Source: Lathyrus oleraceus (taxonomy: Eukaryota > Streptophyta > Magnoliopsida > Fabales > Fabaceae). Taken from it: a stretch of 64,000 bases of DNA. The notes under the pieces are model-generated. The model was not told the origin of the DNA. It saw only the letters and a program-made list of their open reading frames with translations, and searched no databases. The translations under genes and the position numbers were made by a program. Shown here piece after piece: positions 31,220 to 43,832 of the stretch. The DNA lies in the NCBI RefSeq assembly GCF_024323335.1, contig NC_066579.1, forward strand, positions 249,667,575-249,731,574, in the 5' to 3' direction. The stretch's first letter is position 1; the number at the start of each line of letters is the position of its first letter.

Positions 31220-34200
31220 TGTAGCACCTCAAATTTGCACCTATCATTATGCATACATTTTCATATTAGGTCATAGTATATCATGATCCATTGCATAGCA
31301 TTTGCATTGTCCCTCAGTTGCCTCAAGAGCAAGCAATCAAGAATTAGGTCAAACTAATCTCCTGATCAGTCAACCAAGCAAGCAAAGGAATTTCTAATTG
31401 AACCAAGGCCCTAGGGTTTGTGCAACAAGTTCACATGGCTTGGAGGTCTATTTGAAGTATTTTGGTCAAGGATTGAAGGCTCAAAGGTCATCAGTTCATA
31501 CACAGACAGTCAAAAGTCAAAAAAAGTCAACTGTCAGTCAAAGCAGTGGATGGTGGTCATTCTTGTGGAATTTGGGCACCATGGTCAATAATCAAGAGTT
31601 CATAGAACTTGGGACATCATTTGAAGTCAAGTCCTCAAGGAATTAGGGTTTGGAAGTCATCAGTCAATGCATAATCAGTCAGAAACCCTAAAAGTCAACT
31701 GTTGGTCAAATGTCCATTTAATCAGTGATTGGATGATTGGAATTGGTTTGTGAGAGTTCATTCATGTCCAAATAGTCATCATATATCATGTCAAACACCA
31801 TCATGGAAGAATTTGAAGCCAGATCATGAATTTCCCAAAATGGAAACTGGGCCTGTAACTGAAACCTGCCATAAATGGAAAGTCTTGATCCTCAAACTTA
31901 CATTTTGATACAAGCCTCAAATGAATTTTTTCCCAACATGAAAGTTGAAGATCTTGTTCTCCCATTTCCAAAAAGTCCTAGAACTCTCAATTCCCATGTG
32001 TGGTTGGCAAGTTATGATCGAATCGATTTCAGAAAATCTTGAACTTCAAAGGGCCATATCTCTCAAACCGTTTGGCCAATTTTGGTGGGGTTTTTTCCTA
32101 CAAGTCACATTTGATCCCCTCTTTCCAAAAATATAAATTTCATGTGCCAAAACTTCACCAATCAAAATGGCATATTTTGACCTTTCTCATTTAAATGAAA
32201 GTTTGACCAAGAGTTGACTTTTTGATTTAAACATTTTTTCAACATTTGGCCAATTAGAACAGCTCATAAATGTCATTTAGAATGTGTTTGCAAAGTCAAA
32301 ATATGCAGTACATGAAGCCATTGCTTGGTTGCTTGGAATTTGCAAAAAAGGACACTTTCATCATACTAAACCATGCTACTTCATGCCTTGCCTTGTACCT
32401 CAAAAGGACAGCAATTATGCAGCATTTCCTCTGTCAATTAAGCACATCTTAGCAGCCAAAAACCTCAGAAGAGGAACCATGCTTGCTTACTTGAATTTTG
32501 GAAGAAAAAGTACAAAGCAACCACACCCTCCTTGCCTTACCTTGTACTGTCCAGCAATGCAGCAGGTTTTCTACCATTCTTTGAATCCCAATAGCAGACA
32601 CAAGGCATAGGAGGTAGAAAAAATCAAGAGAACTACTGAGGCATTACCACAGACCCTTGGCATTTTTGTTCTCTCTTCTAAAAAACTGCCACCATACTGC
32701 AGCAGAAAAGGAAGAAAACCTTGGCAATTGCTCAAAACCACACCTTGCTGTGCAATTCAAAAATGACCAATACCATGCCATGTACCAAGCAGCAGAATTG
32801 AGGCAATTTTTATGTCATGGGAGAACAGTAATAGCAGCAAAATTGGACTTCACTTTTCTGTCAAAGAAAGTGAACAAGTAGCAGTAAAAGGCTATACCCT
32901 CTCACACTTCATCCTGCTGAACAATTCAAAAAGACCATATCACCATACCATACTTGTGCTGTTTTGGATAAACACATTTTGGACAGCATCAAACCTGCAG
33001 AAAATGACTCATCCAATAGGTCATTCACCTTACCTTGGCCATGTCCAAAACACACCTGTCATGAAAAAGCCAATGGCAGGCACACAAACAAAGGGCAACA
33101 CTCAACAGTAGGGGTTTTGCTGAAAAGAGGCAGCTTCTAAAACTACCTACAACTCAATCTCCAAACCAGCAAGAAAGGCACCACACCCCTGTCATGAAAA
33201 GATCCTGCATCATTTTTCCTGCCCTTGGTAGACAACAGCAACCTGATTCATCAAAAAAAATAACCTCACTTGCATTTTCCAACAAAAGCCTTGCCACTTG
33301 CATTTTTCTGTCAAAAAAGAAACCTGAGTCACTTGCACTTCCTGTCATGAGCACCCTGCCACAAGCCTTGTAATCCTGCCTTGCAACAGAAACCAACAAC
33401 AAACCTCATTTACTCCAACCACCTCATTTGCATTTTGCCAAGGGAAATCCTGTCAAACACTACAGAAAGAGTATGTCTTTCCCTCATTGTTCTTGCCATG
33501 GCCAAGCATCACTAGACAACACCACATGACAGCATCACCAAACAGCACCAAAGCAAAAAGAGCAAAGAGCCTAACACAACCATAAACCTATCACAACATC
33601 CTGCAGCAAGCAAACACCCTTGGCCATTTTGCTTTGCATCTTCAAAAAACCAACTAGCCAACAAACCAACATAACCAGACCTAACTCACCTTGCTATTTG
33701 GCATTTGTTTTGGTCTGTCCAAAAGACAATGGCATAAAAGCATCACATAGCAGACCAACCAAGGCCAACACAACCACCTTACACTTATTCTAACCACTTC
33801 ACTTGGCCAAACTCCAAAGAACCTGTCCAACTCAAAAAAACACACTTTGCATTTTTCTAAACCTGCCAACAAATTCCCATTGAACAAAACCAAGCCTGGC
33901 ATTTGGACCATATTCCCTCATCCTTTTCTGTCAAAACCAAGCACTAACTGCAGCCAACATAACTTAGCAAATCCAACCAATCTTTCATTCACCTTGTTTG
34001 ACCTTGCTATTGGCAGATGGAAAAAGCTATCAAAACTCAATAATCTCAAAAAGACCAACATAACACTACAGCAGAAAATTTGATCCACCTTGCCCTCACC
34101 TTGCTTTTGCTGTCCAAAACTAGCAGCCACAAGAAACAATCCTGCCTTGCCAACCCACAGTAGCAGACCAAATCACCTTCACTTACTCCCTCATTTCTTA

Positions 34201-36749
34201 ACCTGGCCTTGGCATTTACACTCCACTCAAACCTCACCCTTGCTATGCATTTTCATTTTGCTGTCAAACACCAAAACCTCACCTGACCATTTTGCTTTAC
34301 ATTTCAAAAAATTTGTCACCACATCCAAACAAAATTTCAGAACCTAGATGTTCTGTCATAACAGACCAACAAAAACCAACCCTAGCATCATCTTGCATTG
34401 ATTCACTCATAACACCCTGCACAGCACCTTCAAAACCTTACAAACATAACAAGCCAACCCTGCCACTAAACAACACAGCAATGGCACACATGACATAGAA
34501 GTTCATTCACTCAAAAACCACACCTTGACCTTGTCTTGTTGGTTCATCATCAAAGAGGTTGAACATTGAATTTCACTCCAAGCATCCACAAGGCACAGGA
34601 ACTTCACCAGTCATCATCAAGAAGGCCATTGGACAACTGTCTCACTTCAATAGTAACAAACAACATCAAGGACACAAACTGCCCCTTCAAAAAAGGTATG
34701 GATTCGACCCTCCCATTTTCTCAAATTGACATATACTTTGGAAAGATCTTTCAATACTGAGTTCAGTGACGCTTTCACTTTTTGGAATGGTTGCTTATTC
34801 ATGAAGTTATGATGAGATAAAGTTTGATGCTTGAAAATGTTTCTTTTGATTTCTTGTTGTGTAGTTCAAATTAATGAAAATAGGGTTTGGATTGTTGTTG
34901 TGTGTTGTTTGATGATTACAATGGTATGCTCAATTGTCATTTTGGGGAGAAATTGTGAAATCATGATTTTTGGGTATGAACCCTAATCCCCAAATGCATT
35001 TTGCCCAGATTTTTGGTCCATTTTCGTGCATGCATGTTTGATTTCCCTCCAGCCAATCAAAACATTTCCTCACAATGGCCAAAACGACCGTGTTTTGATT
35101 AGTGGGTCAAAATATTACCAAAATGCCATTTTCCCAACTATTAATTCAATTAATTTCACATTTTAATTACCAATCTTCCAAAATTCATAACGTGCTCATT
35201 TTTGATCCAAATTCAATGGGATTTTTTTTGTGTTGTGTTCATCATAATCTCTACTTTTTTATCATTATTTTTCCAGAATTTTTGGATGGTTGGTTTTTAA
35301 ATGGCCTTAGGGTTTGTGACATGTGACCAAATTTTGTACACCTTGCCAAATCAATTGTGAAATGATGATACTTTATCCAATGGCTCTCAAATTTTTTGTG
35401 CTTAAACTAGACACACTCATGGTGATTTTGGTGTAGAGTTTGTGAATTTATCATTTGTGGTTTGTGAGATATGATTTTTTGAATTAGGGTGTGACAATTT
35501 GTGTCACACCATTGATGTCCAACTTCATGATTTTTATTACCATGCTTCTTGACCTCCAAATGACTTGATTTTTTGCATGAGCTTACTCTTGTATGTCTAG
35601 TTGACTTGTGAATTTTCTTGGATTTAATTGAACTATTTTCCATTTGTTTGAGATTTTCCTTCCCTGCCTAGACAAATGTTGCCCTTGTGTGACACATGTT
35701 CCCATTTCATTTGTGAAATTCTCATACTTTATTAGATGGACATGAAATTTTGCATGAGATAACTAGACATCCTCATCTTTGCCATGGTTTTGATCCCATT
35801 CATTTATCATACACCATTCTTGACTTATGATTTTTCTAAGTTGATGCATGTTTGGTTGACTTCATTGAGCATGTCCAAATTGGCTTTGACTTTCTGATTT
35901 TCATTGACTGCCTTCCACTTGTCTAAATGGGATGAAATTTGACATGCTTACCATGCTATGTGTTAGGGTTGATCATGATTTATTTGATGATTTTTGGAAA
36001 ATGTTTAGATTGCTTTTGATGCAAGTCTTTCTGTTGACTTCTATGAGCTTCTGTGTGCCATGTTTTGACCTAATTTGATCATGAAATGATGATAGTGATT
36101 GATATGAGTGTGAACCCAATTGGTTGTGTTTCTTAATTATTTGAGCATAATTTTGGATGCTTGCCCCTTGCTGTTTTGACTTTCTTATTCTCTTTTGACC
36201 CTAGGCTTGCCCTAGTGGTCCTGTTACTCACCTTTGAGTTTGTGTTTTCAGGTTGACCATCAAATGGCCATTGAGACCAATTCTTTTGATTGACCTTGCT
36301 TAAATATCATTGTCTAACCTCTTTGTCTTGTAGGTAGCTTGGCTCACATGCCTTTAAGCTTTGTGCCTTGCACATTCACTAGCTTGTGTTGACTGGTTGA
36401 TGTCTGTTTCATTTTGATTTAACTCTGACTTGTATACTAACTGTGCTTGACTGATTTCAGGTACTTTAGTTGCTTTTAGTTCCTTGTGAACTTTTGCTTT
36501 GCTTTGCTTGTATAAGCAATTTGCATTGAGGTATGTCTCTTTGTCTTCATGTAGTCTGGAAGACCTGGCCTGTTACTTGGCCAGGCAACTGTCTGAAGTC
36601 CTCCTTAAGAGGCAATGTTTGTGGATGTTTACTTTTGTCCTTGCATAGAGTCAAAATCCTCCTAAGTGAAGAGGCAATTGGTGGAAGGTAGGGATATGCA
36701 GTCTATCCCCCACTATTCAGTGTGTCATCCGCTTTGCTCACACCACTGT

Positions 36750-37680
36750 GTTGATGCATTGCAGATACAAACCCAAGATCTTGTACAATTGTACAGTTGA
36801 GTCAGTTTTAATGTGTAGAAGGGTTCCCACTTTCTGAACCCACACATTCTTGTCTTGAGCTCTCCCAGGCCAGGGATAAGAGCTGTGAGGTCTCATCCTC
36901 ACTTCATCCTTTCATCTGCTTCACCTTAGCCCCTCAATGGCAAGGTTAAGAGCAACATTCACCCAGTTCCAGAGGTTTGTTTGTTGAGGTTGATATGACC
37001 CCTTGACTAAAACCTAACCCTTGTTTGAGCCACTTGTTTGTGTATAGCGTGTGCTATCTGTGCTTGTAGGATTGTTCGACTTGCTTCCTGTGCAAGATAG
37101 GATAGTTTGACTTGCTTCCTGTGCAAGTTAGGATAGTTTGACTTGCTTCCTGTGCAAGTTAGGATAGTTTGACAGTTGAGTCAGTATCAAATGTGTTGAT
37201 GCATTGCAGATAAAAACCCAAGATCTTGTACAATTGTACAGTTGAGTCAGTATCAAATGTGTAGAAGGGTTCCCACTTTCTGAACCCACACATTCTTGTC
37301 TTAAGCTCTCCCAGGCCAGGGATAAGAGCTGTGAAGTCTTATCTTCACTCACCTTTCATCTGCTTCACCTTAGTCTCTCAATGGCAAGGTTAAGAGCAAC
37401 ATTCACCCAGTTCCAGAGGTTTGTTTGTTGAGGTTGATATGACCCCTTGACTAAAACCTAACCCTTGTTTGAGCCACTTGCTTGTGTATAGTGTGTGCTA
37501 TCTGTGCTTGTAGGATTGTTTGACTTGCTTCCTGTGCAAGTTAGGATTGTTTGACTTGCTTCCTGTGCAAGTTAGGATTAGTTTAGACTTGCTTCCTGTG
37601 CAAGTAGGTTTTGCTTTGCTTGCTTCCTGTGCAAGTTAAGTGTGTGTGTGGCTTGCTTCCTGTGTGAGCCATGCTTAGGA
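36750..37680 (+). repeat. E3 5' LTR repeats: a duplicated block of about 440 bp with embedded 31-bp units
   Basis: Two copies of the block GATGCATTGCAGATA...CCTTGACTAAAACCTAACCC start near 36753 and 37197. Each ends in repeats of GACTTGCTTCCTGTGCAAGT (about 31-bp spacing), three in the first block and five in the second. The palindromic part CTTGC...GCAAG makes each unit a small hairpin. Confidence 0.9.
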
Positions 37681-38471
37681 TAGGTTGGCCCTTGTGCCAT
37701 TTAGCTAGAAACCTTAACTTAGGGATGATTTGCATGATAACATCTAGGCTCGAGTCGTAGTCTCCCTAGTTGTGTCTCCCTCTGTTATCTGGTTAGGCTA
37801 GTCCTTTATCCCTGCGTAGGGGAACTACATCGCCCTGATCTTCATACCAGATGAAGTATGTAGGCAGGAGATTGAGCTGATCTCTCCGGGCGCCTTTTCT
37901 TTCTTTTGTGTGTGTTGTCTGACCTTTGCTAGGCTCGAGTCTGTGACTCCTTAGCATTTGCTGTCTGTCTGTTTGTGTGTGTTTGACAGTTATAGGCTCG
38001 AGTCCCCGACTCCCTATCAACTTGTTGTGTTGTTGTGTGCTTGGAAGCTGATGTAAGTCCATCGAGTGGCATTTGGGTTCCAGTGTGCGTGTGTTTAGGT
38101 TCGGATGTCAATGTAAGTCCAGTGATTGGCATTTGGGCTCCACGTTTGCCTCTTTGTGTGTGTTTTGGTTCGGATGCTGATGTAAGCCCAGCTATTGGCA
38201 TTCAGGCTCCAGCCGAGCTACGAATGCTCTGATTCTTCTCTCGTCCGAGAAGATACGTATGCATAGGATGCAATATCCTAGCGAGCATGTGTCGTTTCCC
38301 CAGTCCGAACTACTTGGACTCTGATGTCTATGCCTGATAGACTAAGTAGGCCCAGGATACGATGTCCTGCCGAGTCAGTTTCAGTCAGTCTCTTTCCTTT
38401 CTTTCAGCCAGTGTGTGTGTGTGTTTGAGCAGTGTTTTAGCAACCATATTCCTTCCTTTTGTGCGTGGATC

Positions 38472-38487
38472 CCGTAGAGTACTACGG
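38472..38487 (+). promoter_or_regulatory. E3 5' LTR hairpin with AGTA loop
   Basis: CCGTAG-AGTA-CTACGG is a perfect 6-bp stem, followed by GATGCGTAGGGGTGCTAATA. It is identical in the 3' LTR at 52812-52827. Confidence 0.65.
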
Positions 38488-38675
38488 ATGCGTAGGGGTG
38501 CTAATACCTTCCCTTCGCATAACCGACTCCCGAACCCATTCTCTTTGGTCGCGAGACCATGTTCTTTCCCAGGTTTACTCTGAGCGTTTCCTTTCCCTCT
38601 TTTGGGATAAATAACGCACGGTGGCGGCTCTGTTGTTCTTTCTTTTCCCGCCGGTTTTTCGCGCGATGCGACAGC

Positions 38676-38695
38676 TGGCGACTCTGCTGGGGACC
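38676..38695 (+). other. E3 primer binding site
   Basis: TGGCGACTCTGCTGGGGACC starts two bases after the LTR. It is intact, including the TGG that pairs with the tRNA CCA end. Confidence 0.85.
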
Positions 38696-39720
38696 TAGAG
38701 AAGTTGACCTGTGCTGGTCCATCTTCCCTAAGCGAGTCTCTCCTAGCGCTCTCTAGGTTAGGTTTTTGGTTGCTTTGTGCTGTTTTTTTTTATTGCATTC
38801 ATTGTATATATGTGCATTTATTGCTTGCATTTATTATTTGCATTAATGTTTGCATTTCATTCATATTCATCTGCTGTGCTGTCTGTGTTTCTCTGTTTAG
38901 GGGTGGGAGTTACTCGAGGTAAAAGGCCCAATACCCAGGCTATGAGTGAAATCTAGGAAACCTAGGAATAGAGTGATTCATGGGAAGCGGGTGGTATGGC
39001 GCCACTTAGCGGAACATTGATATCACGAGCAGTTCAGACCCTGGTGGGATATTGTCGTTACATACTTCAGGTGTGTATATGATGGTATTCTGCGAAAGGT
39101 TATTTATGCTGCGTTTCTCTTCGACTTTACCCTGGCCTAGACGACACCCGTGAGTGGGGAAGGGTTTGATCATTTTAACAGGTACAGTTGGTGACTCTAG
39201 TTCAGACGACAGTGTGATCAGTTTGACCATAAGTTGGATTTATGTTCTGATCTCGAATGAAGCTTCGACCTAGTCAGAGTTTGCACAACCAGCCAGTCCA
39301 GTCTGCATCATGTGCATCATAGCATATTTATCTTTCAAAAGAAACGCAATGAAAAAAATCAAAAAAAAGAAATAAAAAAAAAGGGAAGAAAAAAAAGAAA
39401 AAAAAAGAAAATTTTCAAGGAACTCAAAGGAGTTTATTTGCAAAAATTTCAAAACATGAAAAAACCGGGAAAATTTTTTCACCTGATATATCTGATGAGA
39501 TATTCTCATATATGATCAAAATGCTAAATATTTCAAAGTTTGCAAATAAAACCCTCGAGTTCCTTTGAAATAAAGACAAGCATATGCATAAACACTTCAT
39601 GCATCATTTGCATCAGCAGGTTCTGTTCCGGTCTCCCGTCCTGTGGTCTGACCCTGCGATCTTCATTTATTTTGAAGACGCACTTTGCCGGTATTATACC
39701 AGAGCCATCTCTGCCAGATT
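38696..39720 (+). other. E3 5' leader with an adenine-rich tract and an inverted repeat
   Basis: No gene is seen. A run of A with few G (39345-39415) is followed by an imperfect inverted repeat: CAAGGAACTCAAAGGAGTTTAT at about 39416 pairs with the complement of the stretch at about 39540-39568. The loop is about 100 bases. ORF1, found here in E1 and E2, is absent. Confidence 0.6.
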
Positions 39721-39721
39721 G

Positions 39722-39805
39722 ATGGATCATCCTGAGCAAGAGAATCGTGAACTCAGAGAGATATTTGCCAGACTTTGTACTGTTGATGGATTTATTCCTG
39801 GTTAA
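39722..39805 (+). pseudogene. E3 Gag N-terminal remnant
   Basis: An ATG opens MDHPEQENRELREIFARL, which resembles the short coiled coil that starts Tat Gag proteins. It ends at a stop after 27 codons. The rest of Gag is deleted. The assignment rests on position and on the short match. Confidence 0.5.
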
Positions 39806-40018
39806 CCGATCCCGGGCTGGTATTGGCTACTGTTCTGGGGCACTTAGTGAGCAAGATTTGTTCAAGAGTGGAGGATTCGTCCATGACGATCAACCTGAAG
39901 AAGAGGATGCTGCTATCTTGGAAGAGGACGCAGAGGACTTGAACAATTTCACCATTCCTGGTGGTGTCTGCCACAATTGGGTCACTGTGGGCTTTCCTAC
40001 AGTTGTTCATAAGTCTTT
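39806..40018 (+). pseudogene. E3 protease tail remnant (exon 1 end)
   Basis: In a different frame from the Gag remnant this reads RAGIGYCSGALSEQ, then an acidic run and IPGGVCHNW...TVVHKSL. It aligns with the end of exon 1 in E2 (KFGIGYQPI... to the exon edge). The protease domain itself (DTGSS) is missing, so one deletion runs from Gag into the protease tail. Confidence 0.7.
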
Positions 40019-40288
40019 GTAATAAACACTTTGTTTAAAAACCCTTCTCCCATGCCAAAAGGAGAAGTGATGACATTGTTGGCAGCATTTTGTGCAATGA
40101 TATTTTCATTCAAATAATTCATGTTAAAACATTTGTTTTTCCAATTGTTTTCCCTTTTCGCTTTTTGCATGAAATTGGTGATCACAAAAAACCTCTAAAA
40201 AAACAAGAATAAAAGCAATCTTTTCATCTGCATAACGATTGTCTTGTTTGATTTTCAAAGAGCTTTTCATATCAAAATCTTTATGCAG
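40019..40288 (+). other. E3 intron between protease tail and RT linker (270 bp)
   Basis: The donor is GTAATAAAC after AAGTCTTT. The acceptor is CTTTATGCAG before GTTGTTTCTC. It is AT-rich with many stops. Splicing joins the two remnants in one frame (K-S-L-L-F-L-K-P). It is at the same site as the introns of E1 and E2. Confidence 0.8.
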
Positions 40289-40476
40289 GTTGTTTCTCAA
40301 ACCCATTGAACATAGTGATCGGACGTCATCTCCCAATTTTGAAATCCCTGTATTCGAAGCGGACGAAGATGATGTTGAAGGGATTCCTGACGAGATTCCC
40401 CGACCTCTTGAGCAAGAAAAGAAGATCACTCAGCTGCATCTCGAGAATCAGCAGAACAGCCAACTGGGGCATTATC
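40289..40476 (+). pseudogene. E3 RT linker remnant (exon 2 start)
   Basis: It reads KPIEHSDRTSSPNFEIPVFE, then an acidic stretch and EIPRPLEQEKKITQLHLEN. It corresponds to the acidic linker ahead of RT in E1 and E2. It ends at a purine tract, beyond which RT, RNase H and most of integrase are gone. Confidence 0.75.
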
Positions 40477-40600
40477 AAAAAAAAAAGAGAAAAAAGAGAA
40501 AGAGGAGGGTGCAAAATCAAAAAAAAAGAAATCAATCAAAATCAAAAGAAATCAAAAGAAAGAAAAAGAAAGAAAAGCAAAAGAGAAATAGCACCCTCAA
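40477..40600 (+). repeat. Purine-rich low-complexity tract at the pol deletion junction of E3
   Basis: It is almost entirely A and G with some CAAA, encoding lysine/arginine runs. It sits exactly where about 3 kb of pol is missing, so it may be filler from the deletion event or an expanded simple repeat. Confidence 0.8.
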
Positions 40601-40917
40601 AGTCCCAAGTTGGCTGATGCTGAATTCGATCGAAAAGAAGAGATCAACTGTCATGTGTCATGGTCAGTTATATCAGCAGAGAGTGATGAAAGCATTCGAC
40701 AAGAAGGTCAATCCTCGTGTGTTCCAAGAAGGTGACCTCGTGCTCGGGAAAGTCTTGTCTTTCGTGCCCGATTCCAGGGGCAAGTGAACCCCAAGCTATG
40801 AAAGTCCATGTGTTGTCAAGAGAGCCTCTTCAGGCAGTGCTTTAACACTTACATCAATGGATGAAGAAGTTCACTCGTCCTGTGAATTCCGATGCAGTCA
40901 AGAAATACTTCGCCTAA
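40601..40917 (+). pseudogene. E3 integrase C-terminal remnant
   Basis: The frame reads IEKKRSTVMCHGQLYQQRVM, then FDKKVNPRVFQEGDLVLGKV and PDSRGK, and closes at a TGA. After it the homology continues (YESPCVVKRASSGSALTL) and shifts frame once before the terminal VNSDAVKKYFA. This is the C-terminal domain of integrase. The zinc and catalytic domains are absent, so it cannot integrate DNA. Confidence 0.85.
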
Positions 40918-40943
40918 AACAAAAACAAAAAAGCAAAAGCTCG

Positions 40944-41093
40944 CTAAGTCGAACACCCCAAAGGGCGACTTAGGCAAAAAGGAGCGTCTCGGTGGATTGA
41001 AAACCCGAAAGGGCGATCCAGGCAAAAGTTAGAGACATTGAAAAAAGAATTTGCATCCCGCTAGATTGGACACCTCACACTGGGGCAATCTAG
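40944..41093 (+). ncRNA. Post-integrase hairpin array of E3 (three hairpins)
   Basis: The hairpins are at 40944-40973 (CTAAGTCG/CGACTTAG), 40993-41020 (TGGATTG/CGATCCA) and 41061-41093 (CTAGATTG/CAATCTAG). The first two have inner CCC/GGG stems with CAAA and GAAA loops. Each is followed by GGCAAAA. The array is retained although the coding region before it is nearly all gone. Confidence 0.65.
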
Positions 41094-41109
41094 GCAAAAA
41101 TTAGGGATT

Positions 41110-43554
41110 TGGCAAGTAACTGCATCTTGACAAGACTGTGCTCTATATCTGTCATCCGTCAGGGATTCTCGATTCGTCGTCGACTGAAGCTTTGAATACA
41201 TCGAAATTCGGAATGGTAGAGGAAAGGTCATTATGTTCAATGTAGCCCTCTCCAATATACATCACCGATTTCAAACTTGTACAGATCTATGGAGTCTCGC
41301 CCTTTGCAGACTACCATTCCATCACATTAATTTGAGCTTTTATCCAATTATTTGCATTCTTATTTGTTTCAACTCAACAAACGTTTTGCATGTTTTAATT
41401 GATAAAGTATCATTGTTTTCAAAATAAACAAATTTTTCAAAATTGTTCTTAAACAAAGTGAACCTTCACAATGATGGAAGGATACTTAGGAGACCCGCAG
41501 TGCTCTCCCAAGGGTGGTATGATTACCAACAGGTAAGATAATTGTTCGTACCTCGAGCATGACTGTATCTCTCTCATGTCGAACCTCGTATGGTCTCTCC
41601 TCAATGAAGTTGCCCGACGCAGTGTTGTTTGAAGATGTTCATCTTCATGTTCTCGGCAGTACAACATTCTTCCTCCAAGTCCCTGTTAGCGCTTTTGTGG
41701 GGCATCCCCAGTAGAGTACTGTTTGAGCCCTATCATGGGGCATACCTGGGGCACGTTTTTTTATCTAACGATCTCTTGTGCAAGTACTGTTGGATATATT
41801 CATTCACTTGTCGGTGGTGATGTGAAGCCTTTATGACAAGAGATCCCCTCCGAGTCCAATCAGGGGCAAGGGACAGATGAATCATGAAAAGACGGTGAAG
41901 GATCACGACAACGATCCTGGAAAGTTAATCAAGAAGACTCTTCAAAGTCTGATGGTTGGAAAGTTTGTATGAATACCAGGAGTTCGATCCCCGTGGAGTA
42001 CGAACGAGTTGGGAATACAAGATGATGGAGCAGAAAAGTCCAGAAAAGTCTGGGAGTTCTTAAAAGCGGAAAGTCAACACTATGGGTGGATGATGGATAC
42101 TAGTGTTCGACGAGTCGACCGACATCCCTGTCCAGCAGGCTGTATCTCCCCAGAGAATTGAGAGTTTGATCTCCCTGGTAGATTCGAGATCGTTGTCTCC
42201 TCAGCAAGCCTGAAGGTCATCACGTCCCCAGCCCAAGCCAGTATTGAAGCTATCAGAGTTATTTCCCCTGCAGAGATACCTGTGGACAGTACCTTCCTTC
42301 CCCAACAGATCTAAGGATTGCTTCTCCCCAGCAGGCATGTGCTTGCAGATTTCCCCAGTTGAGAATCCCCGCTGAGCGCCTGGCAGTTATGTTCCCCAAC
42401 AATTGGTTTTGTGATGCTATTACCTCCAGTATGGCCGTGAGTGCTTATCCCAAGCAGGTTTGTGGGAATTCATCTCCAGTATGACATGACGTGTCATCAT
42501 CCTCAACAGAGTTGTTACTCTCACCACTATGGTTTTTCTCTCCAGCAGAATGGTGTGGTTTTTCCTCAGCAAGTCCCCGAGTGGAGCGGGTTTTATGAAA
42601 TGCATCACCAACAGTGATTCTCCTACATATGGATTGGTTGGGTCGTCCCTAATGGAGTAGCATTTATTTCTCCAGCAGAGTTAATCCTACCAGTGGATTG
42701 GACGAGTTTCTGTAGAAGACTGATATCTGCATCCCCAGCTGAGTTGATTCTACCCATGGATCGCGTGGGTTATCCCTAGCGGAGTAACATACATTCTCCA
42801 AAGCAGGGTTTATCCTATCTGAAGATTGGTTGAGTCTTCCTCCCAGTGAAGTCGCTTTACCATTCCCCAGCACAGTTCCTGGAATTCCCCGGTGTTGTCT
42901 CTGAAAGAGACGTGTGTTTATGCATTCATCATTTAGATAAGCATAGCATATCGCATCATTAGTACATAGCATTTCCATAATCATGGGGCATTGTGTAAAG
43001 CAAGAAAAAACTCATGCATCAACATTGCAAGCATATCCATTGGCCCTAGGCCGTGGTGACCAGCCGAGATTGGGTTGTTGGAAAGAGTTTAGCATTGCGC
43101 CATCGGATCGGCTTCAGAATCGGGTTCATCAGCATGGTTGAGAGGTTGGTGTTTTCCCAACGAGTGACTCCTCAGTCGAGTGGGTATCCCCATCAGTGTT
43201 ACTCCCAACTGTTAGCGTCTTGCCAGCTTGGGTCTTTTTCCTTAAGCAGATATGGGTGTGTCTGATCTCTCCATGTAGAGTCTACCCCTTAAGCAGAAAG
43301 TGTCAATCTTTTCCTGCCACTTCCCCACTGAGATACATCCTCGTGGATGACGGTTGCTTCCGTTCCCTCCCTAACAGGATGGGTTTTCCCTATTGAGCTC
43401 TTTCCTCATTAGGATGAGTCTTGTTTCAGTCTGCCTTTTTGGATCGATCCTAAATTGGCTTCCTGTTGGCTGTCTCCTGTACTTCCCTGGGGCATAAATG
43501 AATAGTCGCTCACTAACCGACACTCATTCATCTTATCCTCAGCGGAATTTGTTT
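41110..43554 (+). other. E3 3' UTR, first part
   Basis: This is non-coding. From about 41.9 to 43.0 kb there are many degenerate short repeats around TCCCCAGCAG and GATCT, also hinted at in E1 and E2. No gene is seen. Confidence 0.55.
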
Positions 43555-43832
43555 GGCTTCTACCACCAAACCGGTAGTTGTAAATCCTATCTTTGTGGTT
43601 TTCTACCCACTAGCTGGTAGTTGTAAAATCCCACTGTCACCCCCTTGTTGAAGTTGACCGTTTGTGCTCATCCTATTGATGACTAGTTACTTTTCCGTGG
43701 TTTTCTACCTACAAGCTGGTAGTTGTAAAATCCCACTTTTTCATCCCATTGGTGGAGTTAACCCCTTGTGCTCATCCCGACGATGACTGGTTACCTTTCT
43801 GTGGTTTTCTGCCTACTAACCGGTAGATGTAA
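43555..43832 (+). repeat. E3 minisatellite, about 103-bp unit, 2.5 copies
   Basis: GTGGTTTTCTACC...CTGGTAGTTGTAAAATCCCAC recurs at 43594, 43697 and 43801. Confidence 0.85.

Larger units (their letters stand above)
31220..38673 (+). mobile_element. E3 5' LTR (7454 bp)
   Basis: The first 1.3 kb has GTCAA-rich sequence. From about 32.3 to 34.7 kb the plus strand is A/C-rich and G-poor. From about 34.75 to 37.7 kb it becomes T/G-rich. The last 900 bases hold the conserved Tat end block. All open frames in it are short, overlap on both strands and have no recognisable motif, so I call no gene. Confidence 0.95.

Noticed and set aside
32284..34498. Many open frames of 60-110 codons in the E3 LTRs as genes
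   Set aside because: They overlap on both strands and all frames, lack motifs, and follow from the G-poor, stop-poor composition.
39345..39515. Lysine-rich ORF in the A-rich tract as a nucleic-acid-binding protein
   Set aside because: It is a translation of low-complexity sequence with no conserved part.
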